DNA of 64,000 bases, taken from NCBI GenBank assembly GCA_028712075.1, contig JAQTQX010000004.1, forward strand, positions 162,038-226,037, given 5' to 3'. A program made the position numbers and the translations under genes. The notes beneath the pieces are model-generated. The model did not search any database. It saw only the letters and a list, made by a program, of their open reading frames with translations, and was not told the origin of the DNA. Every line of letters begins with the position of its first letter. Position 1 is the first letter of the stretch. Below are positions 15,959 to 24,621 of the stretch, piece by piece. The stretch comes from Desulfuromonadaceae bacterium. Its GTDB lineage: Bacteria; Desulfobacterota; Desulfuromonadia; Geobacterales; Pseudopelobacteraceae.

Positions 15959-17365
15959 TCACCAGTGGCTGCGACCTGACGGGTCGAAGGCCGCCGGCTC
16001 GCTACTCCCGCCTCGGGTGTAGTAATCCCTGGAATCATACGTTTCCGCTGCTTTGGCATCACGCAAACGTTTCTTGTCAATAGGCTCTGCCTGATCGGCA
16101 TAAATGTCGCGGAGCAACTCTTCCACGACCATACTCAGGTCTTCGACTGTTTTAACAACTTCCACCTTGTCACAATACGAACCGTACAGCTCCATCAAGC
16201 AGTCACCGCGGCTCCAGGTATCACGATCTTCCGGGGTAAGCCAGAGCATGTAGCGGGCTTTCTCGCGGATTTCGTCCAGTACCCAGTCGTTGGCTTCGTC
16301 GTAGTTATTACGCGCGTCTCCCAGGATGATGAAGGCGGGTCTCCCCCGCAGGTTCTCCAGATACCTCTTCTTGAAGGCCAGAAAAACCTGGCCGAAGCTG
16401 CTGTTTTCATCCAAATCAACGATGTCACCCGTATCTATGGTTTCCATCAGGTCGTTGACCGGCATGTTGGCGAGCATTTCGGTGATTTCAGCAACCTCAC
16501 GGTTGAAGATAAAACTGCGGACATCCAGCATCTGGTTATGCAAGGTATGGAGCAACAACAGCATGAAACGGGACGCATGGCTCACTGAAAAGCTGACATC
16601 GCAGAGGACCACCAACCTCGGTTTTTCCCGGCGTTTGCGACGCAGCGCCACCTGGAACGGGACCATGTCGTGGCGGTAATTCTTCTGGATTGTCTTGATG
16701 ACATGTAATTTCCCGCGACTCTGATTATTCTTCATCCGCTTCATATCTTTGCGGAGACGCAGCATCATTCGGGATACCACATCCTGCATGGCGATCTGCT
16801 CTTCCGGAGTAAAAGTAATGCCCATCTGGGTACTATTGCTTTTGTTTAGTTCGATTGTGAGTGGATTTTGCGTATAGCGCCTGGTTGGACGGGGTGCTTT
16901 TTTTGCTTTCCCGCGGTACCCTTTCATCTGGACAACGATTTCTATCCCGTCCATATCGTCCGGATCGATCTCGGTCAGACTTTTTAATTCAGCCAGATCT
17001 TCCGGATTGATATCGCTGTCAAGCTTGAGCAGAGGGCCGTTATCGTCGTGGTCGTCACCCGGCAGTTGATCCAGGTAGTTGAATTCCCCCTCCATGCTGA
17101 CGATAGCTGCATCCATGAGTTCAGGAACATTCATGTCCGGGTCGAAGAATTTGTATCGGCTGAAATACCGGTTAAAGACCTCGTTAAAGATAGGAATATC
17201 ATTGACGTTCTTTACCAGCGTCAGGCGCAGAAGCTGCCGTGATGACCTGCGCCCTTCCATGCCGCAGATCCCGAGGGCCTGAACCGCATCCAGGCTTTCA
17301 CCGGGGGAAACACGGATACCACTTTCACGAAGAGCGGCGACAAAGCCGGCGATAATCCGTTCCAT
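15959..17365 (-). CDS. CoxE-like VWA-domain protein
   Basis: 468 aa. N-terminal region resembles CoxE (GFVAALRESGIRVSPGESLDAVQAL); the C-terminal VWA domain has the MIDAS-like LVVLCDVSFSVSHASRFML and RPAFIILGDARNNY. With the MoxR ATPase immediately upstream it forms a MoxR/VWA chaperone pair of the type that matures metal centres, such as CoxD/CoxE for CO dehydrogenase. The client here is unknown; adjacent genes suggest the small Cys-rich protein or the dehydrogenase, though Mop elsewhere in the window is a molybdenum hydroxylase of the CODH family. Two nt separate it from the MoxR gene. Confidence 0.88.
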   Translation of the reverse strand: MERIIAGFVAALRESGIRVSPGESLDAVQALGICGMEGRRSSRQLLRLTLVKNVNDIPIFNEVFNRYFSRYKFFDPDMNVPELMDAAIVSMEGEFNYLDQLPGDDHDDNGPLLKLDSDINPEDLAELKSLTEIDPDDMDGIEIVVQMKGYRGKAKKAPRPTRRYTQNPLTIELNKSNSTQMGITFTPEEQIAMQDVVSRMMLRLRKDMKRMKNNQSRGKLHVIKTIQKNYRHDMVPFQVALRRKRREKPRLVVLCDVSFSVSHASRFMLLLLHTLHNQMLDVRSFIFNREVAEITEMLANMPVNDLMETIDTGDIVDLDENSSFGQVFLAFKKRYLENLRGRPAFIILGDARNNYDEANDWVLDEIREKARYMLWLTPEDRDTWSRGDCLMELYGSYCDKVEVVKTVEDLSMVVEELLRDIYADQAEPIDKKRLRDAKAAETYDSRDYYTRGGSSEPAAFDPSGRSHW

Positions 17366-17367
17366 GA

Positions 17368-18270
17368 TCAGCTCAATTCCTGCAGAGCCAAATCAGTTAC
17401 CTTCTGCAGGTCGGTCTGGTGCTTGGCAATCACGCCCACTGTATTGGCGACTACTTCGGGGGTCAACTTTGTCGCCTTCAGGATTGAAATCACCTGGGCC
17501 CAGTCCAGTGCTTCGGACACACTGGGGGGTTTGCGCAGATTCAGCTCGCGGGTCTTGCGCAGGAATTCCACCATCTGGCGCGCCAAAGTATCACAGATTT
17601 CGGGGAATTTTACCCGGACGATCGCAACTTCCCGCTCCAGTTCCGGATACCCGATATATAAATACAGGCAGCGGCGGCGCAATGCGTCGGAAATCATCCG
17701 TGTGCCGTTACTGGTCAAAATCGTAAGCGGCTTTCTTTTGGCTTCGATGACCCCCAATTCGGGAATCGAGACCTGAAAGTCACTCAGACACTCTAGAAGC
17801 AGTGCTTCGAACTCATCGTCGGAGCGGTCGATCTCATCGATAAGGAGCAAGGAGCGTTTTTCCGACATGAAACTGCGCAGGATCGGGCGCTGTACCAGGA
17901 AATTTTTGGAGAAGAACAGGCTCTCTTCAGCGGAAAGACGCTCGACGGCTTCTCGCAGATCAGCCGACACGGAGAGGTAGGTATCAAGCTGGGTACGCAG
18001 CAATTGGGTATAGAGCAGCTGCTTGCCGTATTCCCAGTCGTAGAGTGCCTTTCCTTCGTCGATCCCTTCGTAGCACTGCAACCGTACCAGGGGGAAATCC
18101 AGGGCGGATGAGAGGGCCTTGGCCAGGCCGGTCTTTCCAACACCGGGAGGTCCTTCGATCAGGATCGGTTTCTCCATGCGGAGGGCCAGGAAAACGGCGG
18201 TGGCGATTGTATCATCGGCGATGTAGCCACTGGTGCTGAGAAGATCCTTAACCCCTTGTTCGGTAATCAT
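17368..18270 (-). CDS. MoxR-family AAA+ ATPase (CoxD-like)
   Basis: 300 aa. Walker A PILIEGPPGVGKTGLAKAL, Walker B SLLLIDEIDRSDDEFEALLLE, sensor-1 TILTSNGTRMISDALRRRCLY are all intact. MoxR ATPases work with VWA proteins to remodel or load metal enzymes. It is the first gene of the operon running to the kinase at 12475. A possible sigma-54 promoter lies at 18323-18336. Confidence 0.9.
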   Translation of the reverse strand: MITEQGVKDLLSTSGYIADDTIATAVFLALRMEKPILIEGPPGVGKTGLAKALSSALDFPLVRLQCYEGIDEGKALYDWEYGKQLLYTQLLRTQLDTYLSVSADLREAVERLSAEESLFFSKNFLVQRPILRSFMSEKRSLLLIDEIDRSDDEFEALLLECLSDFQVSIPELGVIEAKRKPLTILTSNGTRMISDALRRRCLYLYIGYPELEREVAIVRVKFPEICDTLARQMVEFLRKTRELNLRKPPSVSEALDWAQVISILKATKLTPEVVANTVGVIAKHQTDLQKVTDLALQELS

Positions 18271-18320
18271 GATGGCCTCGTATCGTTAAATTTAGTGAGC
18301 TTTCCAGCACTGCTGTTTCA

Positions 18321-18338
18321 CTGCAATCTTCACGCCTA
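18321..18338 (-). promoter_or_regulatory. Weak sigma-54 promoter candidate for the MoxR/CoxE operon
   Basis: Minus strand TAGGCGTGAAGATTGCAG has GG-N10-GC spacing and a good TTGCA -12, but the -24 block (AGGCG) departs from TGGCA. It lies about 50 nt upstream of the MoxR start codon, a fitting distance. Reported because the other operons of the window have clear sigma-54 sites. Confidence 0.45.
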
Positions 18339-18392
18339 TGCGTAAAAAATATGTGCTGTTTTCAACTATTGCGCGGTTTTTCGATAAAAGAA

Positions 18393-18440
18393 ACCGCTGG
18401 CATCCGGTGAGGGGTATCAACCCTTCGGAGCCAGCGGCAT
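18393..18440 (-). terminator. Terminator after the Mno-like dehydrogenase gene
   Basis: Minus-strand stem GCCGCTGGCTCCG / CGGATGCCAGCGG followed by TTTCTTTT, starting about 35 nt after the stop codon. Confidence 0.75.
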
Positions 18441-18475
18441 ATCATTGCAATGGGAGACAATGATTCAGACAAAGA

Positions 18476-19681
18476 CTACATGCACTGATGGAATATTTCG
18501 ATCATATCCTTCAGACCGGTATCAGTCGGGTTACCTTCTGTACAAATATCGTTTACGGAGAAACGTGACAGCCCTTCAACGTCTTTTTCAAGCAAACCGA
18601 GATCCGTGAAGGTCTTGGTGATGCCCAGGTCAGCTTTCAGTTCCAGACAAGCCTGGATGAATGCTTCGCCGGCTTTCATGTCGGACATGCCGTTTGTATC
18701 AATCCCGGCTGCCTGTGCCATCATTCTGAAACGCTCAGGGCAGGCCGGGAGGTTAAATTTCATGACCGGGCCAAGACCGATGGCGTTGCAGAGTCCATGA
18801 GGAGCATCGTACATTCCGCCCAGAGCATGAGCCATGCTGTGGATAAGGCCGAGACCGGCGCTGTTGAAGCTGTACGCTGCGGCCATTTCAGCCCATACCA
18901 TCGCTTCGACAGCTTTGTCATTGTTTCTGTTCATTGCCGATTGACGCAGGTTGCCGAAGATCAAGGATATGGCGCTCAGTCCGGGACCGTAGGCGGAGAC
19001 TACGCCCAGGCGGGAAGTGATGGCTTCGACGCCATGTGCAAGTGCGTCCATACCGGTGTAACCGGCCAGGTCGCCAGGCATACACTGATGGATCAGCGGG
19101 TCATTGACGGACTTGCTTGGGGTACAGTTCGGATCAAAAAGGGCCATCTTGTACTTCTTGTCGGTATGGTTGATGATCGAGAAGCATGATACTTCCGAAC
19201 CGGTTCCTGATGTGGTGTTGATGGCAAGCTGGGGAATCGTGTTTGCCTTGGTTGCCTTGAATGCGCCTTCGAAGGTGCGGACATCCTGGCCGTCATGGCT
19301 GTGGACGAGTTTGATGGCCTTGCAGCAGTCGTGTGAGCTACCGCCGCCAAGGCTGATGATGCCATTGAATTTGCCGGCAGCCAATACCTTGGCGCCTGCC
19401 ATGACTTCATGGTCCTTGGGATTGGGTGTTACTTTGTCAAACACCGTTGATTCAACCCCGGCAGCCTTCAGCACACCCTGAATTGTCTCGACAATACCGG
19501 TGCCCTTCAGGCCGGTGGTTACGATCAGGGCATTAGTCATACCCAGTGATTTGGCATCATTGCCAACCATTGTATGTGCGCCCCAACCGACATTTACGGA
19601 AGGATACGCGTGCATCATCTTGATCGGGTATTCCAGTCTTTCATTCTTAAGGGTCCGTTTTACATCTTTGTTGTGTGACAT
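18476..19681 (-). CDS. NDMA-dependent methanol dehydrogenase-like iron alcohol dehydrogenase
   Basis: 401 aa from ATG 19681, chosen because AAGGAGG stands 8 nt upstream; a longer reading to 19786 lacks family similarity. NAD-type motif IISLGGGSSHDCCKAIKLV, TSGTGSEVS, metal region GYTGMDALAHGVEA and LIHSMAHALGGMYDAPHGLCNAI. The N-terminal pattern VGWGAHTMVGNDAKSLG, VTTGLKGTGIVE, NPKDHEVM matches the Mno/MDO group from Amycolatopsis and mycobacteria, enzymes whose bound NADH cannot exchange and which pass electrons to mycofactocin. It is therefore the best candidate in the window for the mycofactocin-dependent alcohol dehydrogenase. It is monocistronic with a sigma-54 promoter and a terminator. 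Confidence 0.88.
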   Translation of the reverse strand: MSHNKDVKRTLKNERLEYPIKMMHAYPSVNVGWGAHTMVGNDAKSLGMTNALIVTTGLKGTGIVETIQGVLKAAGVESTVFDKVTPNPKDHEVMAGAKVLAAGKFNGIISLGGGSSHDCCKAIKLVHSHDGQDVRTFEGAFKATKANTIPQLAINTTSGTGSEVSCFSIINHTDKKYKMALFDPNCTPSKSVNDPLIHQCMPGDLAGYTGMDALAHGVEAITSRLGVVSAYGPGLSAISLIFGNLRQSAMNRNNDKAVEAMVWAEMAAAYSFNSAGLGLIHSMAHALGGMYDAPHGLCNAIGLGPVMKFNLPACPERFRMMAQAAGIDTNGMSDMKAGEAFIQACLELKADLGITKTFTDLGLLEKDVEGLSRFSVNDICTEGNPTDTGLKDMIEIFHQCM

Positions 19682-19878
19682 GGGTACTACCTCCTTTTGT
19701 GGTGTGTGTTTTTTGACCTGCTTTGATTGTATTGTGCTGCTACGATCACTGCTCCATCTGTCCTTTCCTGAAATTTGCCCACCCACTCAAAACCTGGTTT
19801 TACGAACATCTCTCTATGATGAAAATGAGCCGGGTATCACTAGTTCGGGACTCATCATGAACGAGTTGTTATTGTCTT

Positions 19879-19896
19879 TAGCAAGTTGAATGCCAA
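19879..19896 (-). promoter_or_regulatory. Sigma-54 promoter of the Mno-like dehydrogenase gene
   Basis: Minus strand TTGGCATTCAACTTGCTA matches the sigma-54 consensus with exact GG-N10-GC spacing, giving a leader of about 185 nt. Within 19682-20090 there is no credible gene. Further upstream, 20004-20049 holds two similar blocks, TTTGTGTACTATTTGGGG and TTTTGTCTACAGTGGGG, that may bind the activator. Confidence 0.8.
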
Positions 19897-20090
19897 CATT
19901 AAATAATGATGTATAACAATAAGATACGAAGTGTTGTGAGGGAGGTGTCAGCAGATGGGGCAACTAAGTGGGGTGGGTTGAAACAGTTTTATATAACAAT
20001 GTCCACTTTGTGTACTATTTGGGGTATGGATTTTGTCTACAGTGGGGAAAAAACTCCCAGTACTCCTGGCAGGCTCAATGAAATGAAATT

Positions 20091-21176
20091 TTATGAGTGA
20101 TGGTAGATAGCCCGTCTCACACCGCACCGGTCATCAGCGCCCAGTACATTTCCGCAGCTCCCCCAGGCGCGCCCCATACAGCCGCCGGCACAACAAAGTT
20201 TTCCCGGGCAATCACGGCATTCCGGAATTGCCTCGGCGCGGCTCCGGCTGAGCTGAAGCAGAGATGACCAGAGCGGAGCTCCTTCGACAAAGGAAGCAGC
20301 AAGCCCTTTGTCAAAAACTCCGGTGACGGAGTATTCAACCGAGTGGCACATCACACAGGGATAGAGCCTTCCGAATGGGGTGAGGTACGGGTTTTCGATA
20401 AATGTACAGCAGTCCGGGCGGGCAGCCTCACCTGCCCGCCACTCCAATGCAGCGACCCTGCCGATCCTCCTGTAGAGCTCCCGAAAGCGGAGATCTCTGT
20501 CGAAACGTTCCAGCAGTCGTAGATACTGTTCAGTGTCGGGAGGGAAGACGGCAGCCCCTTCAGCCGCCCGTCCACAAAGAAGAATGGCGCCGCTGCTTAC
20601 GGAGTTGATACCCATGCTGTCGGCAAACTCAAGTATTAAAGGGATTTCTTCCAGATTGTGACGCATTTCAGTAATAAAAAGTGATATCCGCCCTGCAAGT
20701 CCTTCCTGAACGAGCTTCAGGATTCCATCCAGCGTTCCGGTGAAGGCGCCCGTGCCACGAACCAGGTCATGGGTCGCGGCCGTTGCCCCGTCCAGGCTGA
20801 TCTGGATTGAAAGTCCGGGAAAATCAAGTTCGCGCAATGCGGTCATGTGCTCACCCCTGAACAACATGCCGTTTGTCTGAAGAGAAAGCGTCTGAAAACC
20901 GTTTTCACGGGAATAGCGCATAAGTTCCAGCCACTCGGGATGACAGAGCGGTTCACCTCCGGTGAAACGAAGCCCCTCACCGCCCAGTGCCGCAAACTCC
21001 CTGATCAACCGTCTGAGAATCCGCGCCGGTACGTGGGCGGGCGCCGACAGCACACCTGCTTCAACCCAGCAATGACGGCAGGCGAGATTACAGGTGCCGG
21101 TGATGGCAATGGTCAGAGTTTTTGGGGGCCCCAGTTCCCATTTTCGTAAAGTTTCCATCGGTTTGCAGGAAGTCAT
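20091..21176 (-). CDS. Radical SAM/SPASM-domain protein
   Basis: 361 aa. TLTIAITGTCNLACRHCWVE holds C-x3-C-x2-C, FTGGEPLCHPEW the GGE motif, and the C-terminal SPASM-like region has CVMCHS, CRDCPGKLCCAGGC and CGVRR. Such enzymes modify peptides or proteins, or assist cofactors of AOR-type enzymes (the Pyrococcus AOR gene neighbour cmo is of this superfamily). A 58-aa gene with a good ribosome binding site ends 33 nt upstream, the typical layout of a precursor-maturase pair. Substrate not known. AAGGA is 10 nt before ATG. Confidence 0.88.
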   Translation of the reverse strand: MTSCKPMETLRKWELGPPKTLTIAITGTCNLACRHCWVEAGVLSAPAHVPARILRRLIREFAALGGEGLRFTGGEPLCHPEWLELMRYSRENGFQTLSLQTNGMLFRGEHMTALRELDFPGLSIQISLDGATAATHDLVRGTGAFTGTLDGILKLVQEGLAGRISLFITEMRHNLEEIPLILEFADSMGINSVSSGAILLCGRAAEGAAVFPPDTEQYLRLLERFDRDLRFRELYRRIGRVAALEWRAGEAARPDCCTFIENPYLTPFGRLYPCVMCHSVEYSVTGVFDKGLAASFVEGAPLWSSLLQLSRSRAEAIPECRDCPGKLCCAGGCMGRAWGSCGNVLGADDRCGVRRAIYHHS

Positions 21177-21209
21177 TCCGTATGTGTCCTTATGAATGGT
21201 AGTAACCAG

Positions 21210-21386
21210 TTAATAACTGTCGCGGTGGGTGACGTTCGTAGAATTAAAGTATTCCTGCTTGCTCCATATTTTTTGCGTCGCAGTATCCAGAACCAGCTGA
21301 AGATCCTGAAGCTTTGCGCACGAATGGCGATTTGCGATCCTGTTCAGGACCTTGCGCGTTGCGTCGGGATTCATATACCATGGCAT
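21210..21386 (-). CDS. 58-aa peptide preceding the radical SAM enzyme; possible precursor
   Basis: Starting at the ATG 8 nt after AGGAG, the product begins MPWYMNPDATRKVLNRIANRH and continues SCAKLQDLQLVLDTATQKIW, SKQEYFNSTNVTHRDSY. It has one Cys and four aromatic residues in its two ends, no signal peptide and no recognised domain. A start two codons upstream would be too close to the ribosome binding site. Its length, position and spacing fit a RiPP precursor, but no family was recognised. Confidence 0.55.
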   Translation of the reverse strand: MPWYMNPDATRKVLNRIANRHSCAKLQDLQLVLDTATQKIWSKQEYFNSTNVTHRDSY

Positions 21387-21565
21387 GTTCATAATCTCCT
21401 AACCAGCTCAAATATGTACTTTACTATTTTAGTTTGCATAAGACATACCATCTTGTAAATCCAACCCTGCTTCTCCTGCTCTTTTTGAATGGTATCCATG
21501 TCAGCTTAGGTTCAGTCCGGGATGAACAGCTGCATTCGATTGACATCACAACCATATACAGTCAG

Positions 21566-21604
21566 ACTGGGTACTATTTCTACGCTGTAGAAATAGTACC
21601 CAGT
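21566..21604. repeat. Perfect 18-bp palindrome with 3-nt loop
   Basis: ACTGGGTACTATTTCTAC, GCT, then the exact reverse complement. It lies between the MOSC gene and the small peptide gene, 180 nt before the latter. No T run follows on either strand. It may be an operator or an RNA hairpin. The remaining 21387-21791 shows no convincing gene. Confidence 0.75.
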
Positions 21605-21791
21605 GCTGCCGGAAGCGGCATCAATGCACCTCAAAGCTGATTTCAGCTGGTTTTGCGTGATGTAACAGGGTCGGGTCGAGGTTGATTGGCTGATTTTGTA
21701 ATAGCAGAAGATCGGTGTGTAGAAAAAAGCAACGGTCATCTCTTCCGGTGAATGTGGAGAATCACCACAATTGAGGCCGTATAGTAGAGGA

Positions 21792-22229
21792 TTACGGCGA
21801 GACGAGCAGAATATCCGTGCCGGCGCTCAAAACTCCCCCTTTCAGCACCCTGGCGAAGATTCCCTCTTTTGGCATGACACAATCTCCGGCCTGATAGTAG
21901 ATCGCACAGCGGGTGTGACATTCCTTGCCTATCTGGGTAACTTCCAGAAGCGTTGAACCGATGCTGAGCCTCGTGCCGATCGGAAGCGAGGCAAGGTCAA
22001 TCCCGGTGGTGGTGATATTTTCGGCAAAATCACCTGCGCTGACGGATAATCCCATGGCCCGCATCTTGTCGATACTTTCCTGGGCAAGCAGACTGACCTG
22101 ACGGTGCCAGTCTCCGGCATGGGCGTCCCCTGCCATGCCATGTTCAGCGACAAGCTCAACCGACGGGACAGGTGTTTTTCGTTCACCTTTATTCAAACTG
22201 GTGCAGACTGCGAGAACAGTAGCTGACAT
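21792..22229 (-). CDS. MOSC-domain protein
   Basis: 145 aa. TVLAVCTSLNKGERKTPV, VELVAEHGMAGDAHAGDWHRQVSLLAQESI, SAGDFAENITTTGIDLASLPIGTRLSIGSTLLEVTQIGKECHTRCAI and GIFARVLKGG are MOSC hallmarks, including the conserved Cys (KECH). MOSC proteins handle the molybdenum cofactor or its sulfuration. It follows moaA by 22 nt and ends the operon. Confidence 0.92.
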   Translation of the reverse strand: MSATVLAVCTSLNKGERKTPVPSVELVAEHGMAGDAHAGDWHRQVSLLAQESIDKMRAMGLSVSAGDFAENITTTGIDLASLPIGTRLSIGSTLLEVTQIGKECHTRCAIYYQAGDCVMPKEGIFARVLKGGVLSAGTDILLVSP

Positions 22230-22251
22230 GAATGAACTCCTTTATGTATGC

Positions 22252-23229
22252 TCAACCGCCGATTGACGACATGCTGAATGCCTGATGATGACACTCCTCC
22301 AGGCACATATGATGACGATCCGGTTTGGTATCTACAATTGCACACAATGCACTGGCGAGAAGCTGGTTCGAACCACTTTGCAGAGCGGATTTCAAATCCA
22401 TCTGGTCCCCGGCAAAGAGACATCCTTTGGCCAGCCCCGATGCCGTTACTCTGATCCGGTTGCATTCAGAGCAGAAGTGATGAGAAACCGGTGTTATAAC
22501 CCCAAGAGAGCCATGAGATCCAGGTATTCGAAAGTTGCGGGCCGGGCCTGCCATCGCAGCCTGTTCAAGTGGAATCAGCGTGAAACGCTGCTCAAGCCGG
22601 GCAAGGATTTCAGCCCCCGGCACCACCAGTCGCTGCCAGTTATGCTCACGGATTGCCGGCATATATTCAATGAAACGGACTGTTACAGCAGATGTCGTTG
22701 CCAGGTTGACGAAATCCATCAGTTCGTGGTCGTTGATACCACGCATTACCACCATGTTGAGTTTTATAGGGAAACCACACTCTTTTGCTGCATCTATACC
22801 GGCCAGGACAAATTTCAGGTCGCCACAGCGGGAAATTTGCCTGAAGGTTTCCGGATTGAGGGAATCGAGGCTGATGTTGAGACGTTGTACCCCGGAGCTC
22901 CGCAGTTCGGGAGCCATTTTTTCAAGAAGCACGCCATTGGTCGTCAATACCAGTTGTTCCAGGCCGGGGATTCCAGCCAACTGCTGCAAAAACGGGATAA
23001 TCCCTTTACGTACCAGTGGCTCGCCGCCGGTTATACGAATTTTGTCAATGCCGATCGAGACGGCTACTCGAGCAATTCTGAACAGCTCCTCGTAGCTGAG
23101 AATGTCACCATGTGTAAACTTGGCGATCCCGTCCTCAGGCATGCAGTATCTGCAGCGCAGGTTGCAGCGATCGGTAACCGAAAGACGCAGGTAATTGATG
23201 GTTCTGCCAATGGAGTCATGAAGGGCCAT
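22252..23229 (-). CDS. moaA: GTP 3',8-cyclase MoaA
   Basis: 325 aa. N-terminal radical SAM cluster CNLRCRYCMPEDG, ITGGEPLVRKG, C-terminal cluster C-x2-C-x13-C (CSECNRIRVTASGLAKGC) and the essential C-terminal double glycine (SMSSIGG). It makes the first intermediate of molybdopterin from GTP. Unusually it is placed behind an iron ADH and a two-component system rather than with other moa genes. Nine nt separate it from the regulator. Confidence 0.96.
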   Translation of the reverse strand: MALHDSIGRTINYLRLSVTDRCNLRCRYCMPEDGIAKFTHGDILSYEELFRIARVAVSIGIDKIRITGGEPLVRKGIIPFLQQLAGIPGLEQLVLTTNGVLLEKMAPELRSSGVQRLNISLDSLNPETFRQISRCGDLKFVLAGIDAAKECGFPIKLNMVVMRGINDHELMDFVNLATTSAVTVRFIEYMPAIREHNWQRLVVPGAEILARLEQRFTLIPLEQAAMAGPARNFRIPGSHGSLGVITPVSHHFCSECNRIRVTASGLAKGCLFAGDQMDLKSALQSGSNQLLASALCAIVDTKPDRHHMCLEECHHQAFSMSSIGG

Positions 23230-23238
23230 AAATCATCC

Positions 23239-24621
23239 TCAGGTTTCCAAGCCGTAGCGTTCAAGTTTGCTGTAAAGGGTTTTACGGTCTATATCCAGCA
23301 GCTTGGCAGCCTGGCTCTTGTTCTGGTCTACCAGCTCAAGAACCATCAGGATATGATCGCGCTCGACAACCCAGAGTGGTGAGGCGGTAAAGGTTGAGTT
23401 TTCGGTTCGTGGTACGTTTGCAACCGGTGAGTACACCGTTTTTTGAGGTGTGAAAGGAAACAGATCCGGAGTAATAACCGGATCGTTGGCAAGGATACAG
23501 GCTCTGCGCATGGTGTTGCGCAGTTCCCTGACGTTACCCGGCCACTGGTAGGCGCAAAGTGAAGCCATCGCCTCATCGGTAATTTCCCAGTTTCGCGATT
23601 CATTTTCATTGCACTGCTGAATGAAGAACCAGGCGAGCGGGATAACATCCTCGGCACGCTGACGCAGAGGCGGCAGGGGGATCGGCAGCAGGTTGATCCG
23701 ATGGTAAAGGTCTTCCCTGAATTCACCACGGCTGACACAGTCGGCCAGAATCTTGTTGGAGGCAAAGACGAAGCGGACGTTTACCCGAATATCGTGACTC
23801 CCACCCATACGTCGGAATGTGCTGGTTTCGAGGATGCGAAGGAGTTTGACCTGTACGTCAAGCGGCATCTCCGACACTTCGTCCATGAACAGAGTGCCGG
23901 TGTCCGCCAGCTCGAACAGTCCAGCCCGCATTTTATTCGCGCCGGTGAACGCACCCTGCATGTGTCCAAAAAGCTCGCTTTCCGCAGTATTGGCGTCAAA
24001 TCTCCCGCAGTTGACGGTGACAAACGGTTTGCTTGAACGACGGCTTGCGTCGTGTACCGCCCTGGCAATCAACTCCTTGCCGGTGCCGCTCTCTCCGGTG
24101 ATAAGCACGTGCTCGTCGGTTACCCCCCAGCGCTGAACGGTATCCAGCACCTTCTGAATCTGTGGACTTTTGCCGATGATGCGATGATTTTCAAAGCGTT
24201 TGATCTCTTTTTTAAGGTTAATATTTTCAAGTCGCAGACGATTTTTTTCGCATGCCTTGTCGATCAGCATTTCCAGTTCATCAAGCTTTATCGGTTTTGT
24301 AAGGTAATCATAGGCTCCAAGTTTTATGCATTCCACAGCAGTCTCAATGGTGCCATGACCGGTAAACATGATGATCTCCGGAATAGTTGATTCCGCTCTC
24401 ATCAGTTTGAGGGTTTCAACGCCATCCATACCGGGCATCCGGATATCCTGGAGGACCACATTAAATATCTCCTCGCGATAGGCACACAAACCCTCTTCAC
24501 CACTTGATGTGGCAGTCACTTTATACCCTGATCGTGACAGCTCCATCTGAAGCAGCTCCCGTAGAGATTTGTCGTCTTCGACAACAAGAACTTTCGTGTC
24601 GTTTCGAACTATTTCTGGCAT
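23239..24621 (-). CDS. NtrC-family sigma-54-dependent response regulator
   Basis: 460 aa. Receiver domain (KVLVVEDDKSLRELL, phospho-acceptor in VVLQDIRMPGMDG, KPIKLDELE), AAA+ domain with GESGTGKELIARAVH, the sigma-54 contact loop GAFTGA and FMDEVSEMPL, and a C-terminal Fis HTH (KSQAAKLLDIDRKTLYSKLERYG). It overlaps its kinase gene by 13 nt. It probably drives one or more of the sigma-54 promoters of the window (inference). Confidence 0.95.
   Translation of the reverse strand: MPEIVRNDTKVLVVEDDKSLRELLQMELSRSGYKVTATSSGEEGLCAYREEIFNVVLQDIRMPGMDGVETLKLMRAESTIPEIIMFTGHGTIETAVECIKLGAYDYLTKPIKLDELEMLIDKACEKNRLRLENINLKKEIKRFENHRIIGKSPQIQKVLDTVQRWGVTDEHVLITGESGTGKELIARAVHDASRRSSKPFVTVNCGRFDANTAESELFGHMQGAFTGANKMRAGLFELADTGTLFMDEVSEMPLDVQVKLLRILETSTFRRMGGSHDIRVNVRFVFASNKILADCVSRGEFREDLYHRINLLPIPLPPLRQRAEDVIPLAWFFIQQCNENESRNWEITDEAMASLCAYQWPGNVRELRNTMRRACILANDPVITPDLFPFTPQKTVYSPVANVPRTENSTFTASPLWVVERDHILMVLELVDQNKSQAAKLLDIDRKTLYSKLERYGLET

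Noticed and set aside
19682..19786. 35-residue N-terminal extension of the Mno-like ADH
   Set aside because: The strong AAGGAGG site precedes the ATG at 19681, and the extension has no resemblance to the family.
21512..21739. 75-aa minus-strand frame across the 39-nt palindrome
   Set aside because: Its Tyr/Phe-rich stretch is produced by the palindrome on both strands; no ribosome binding site.
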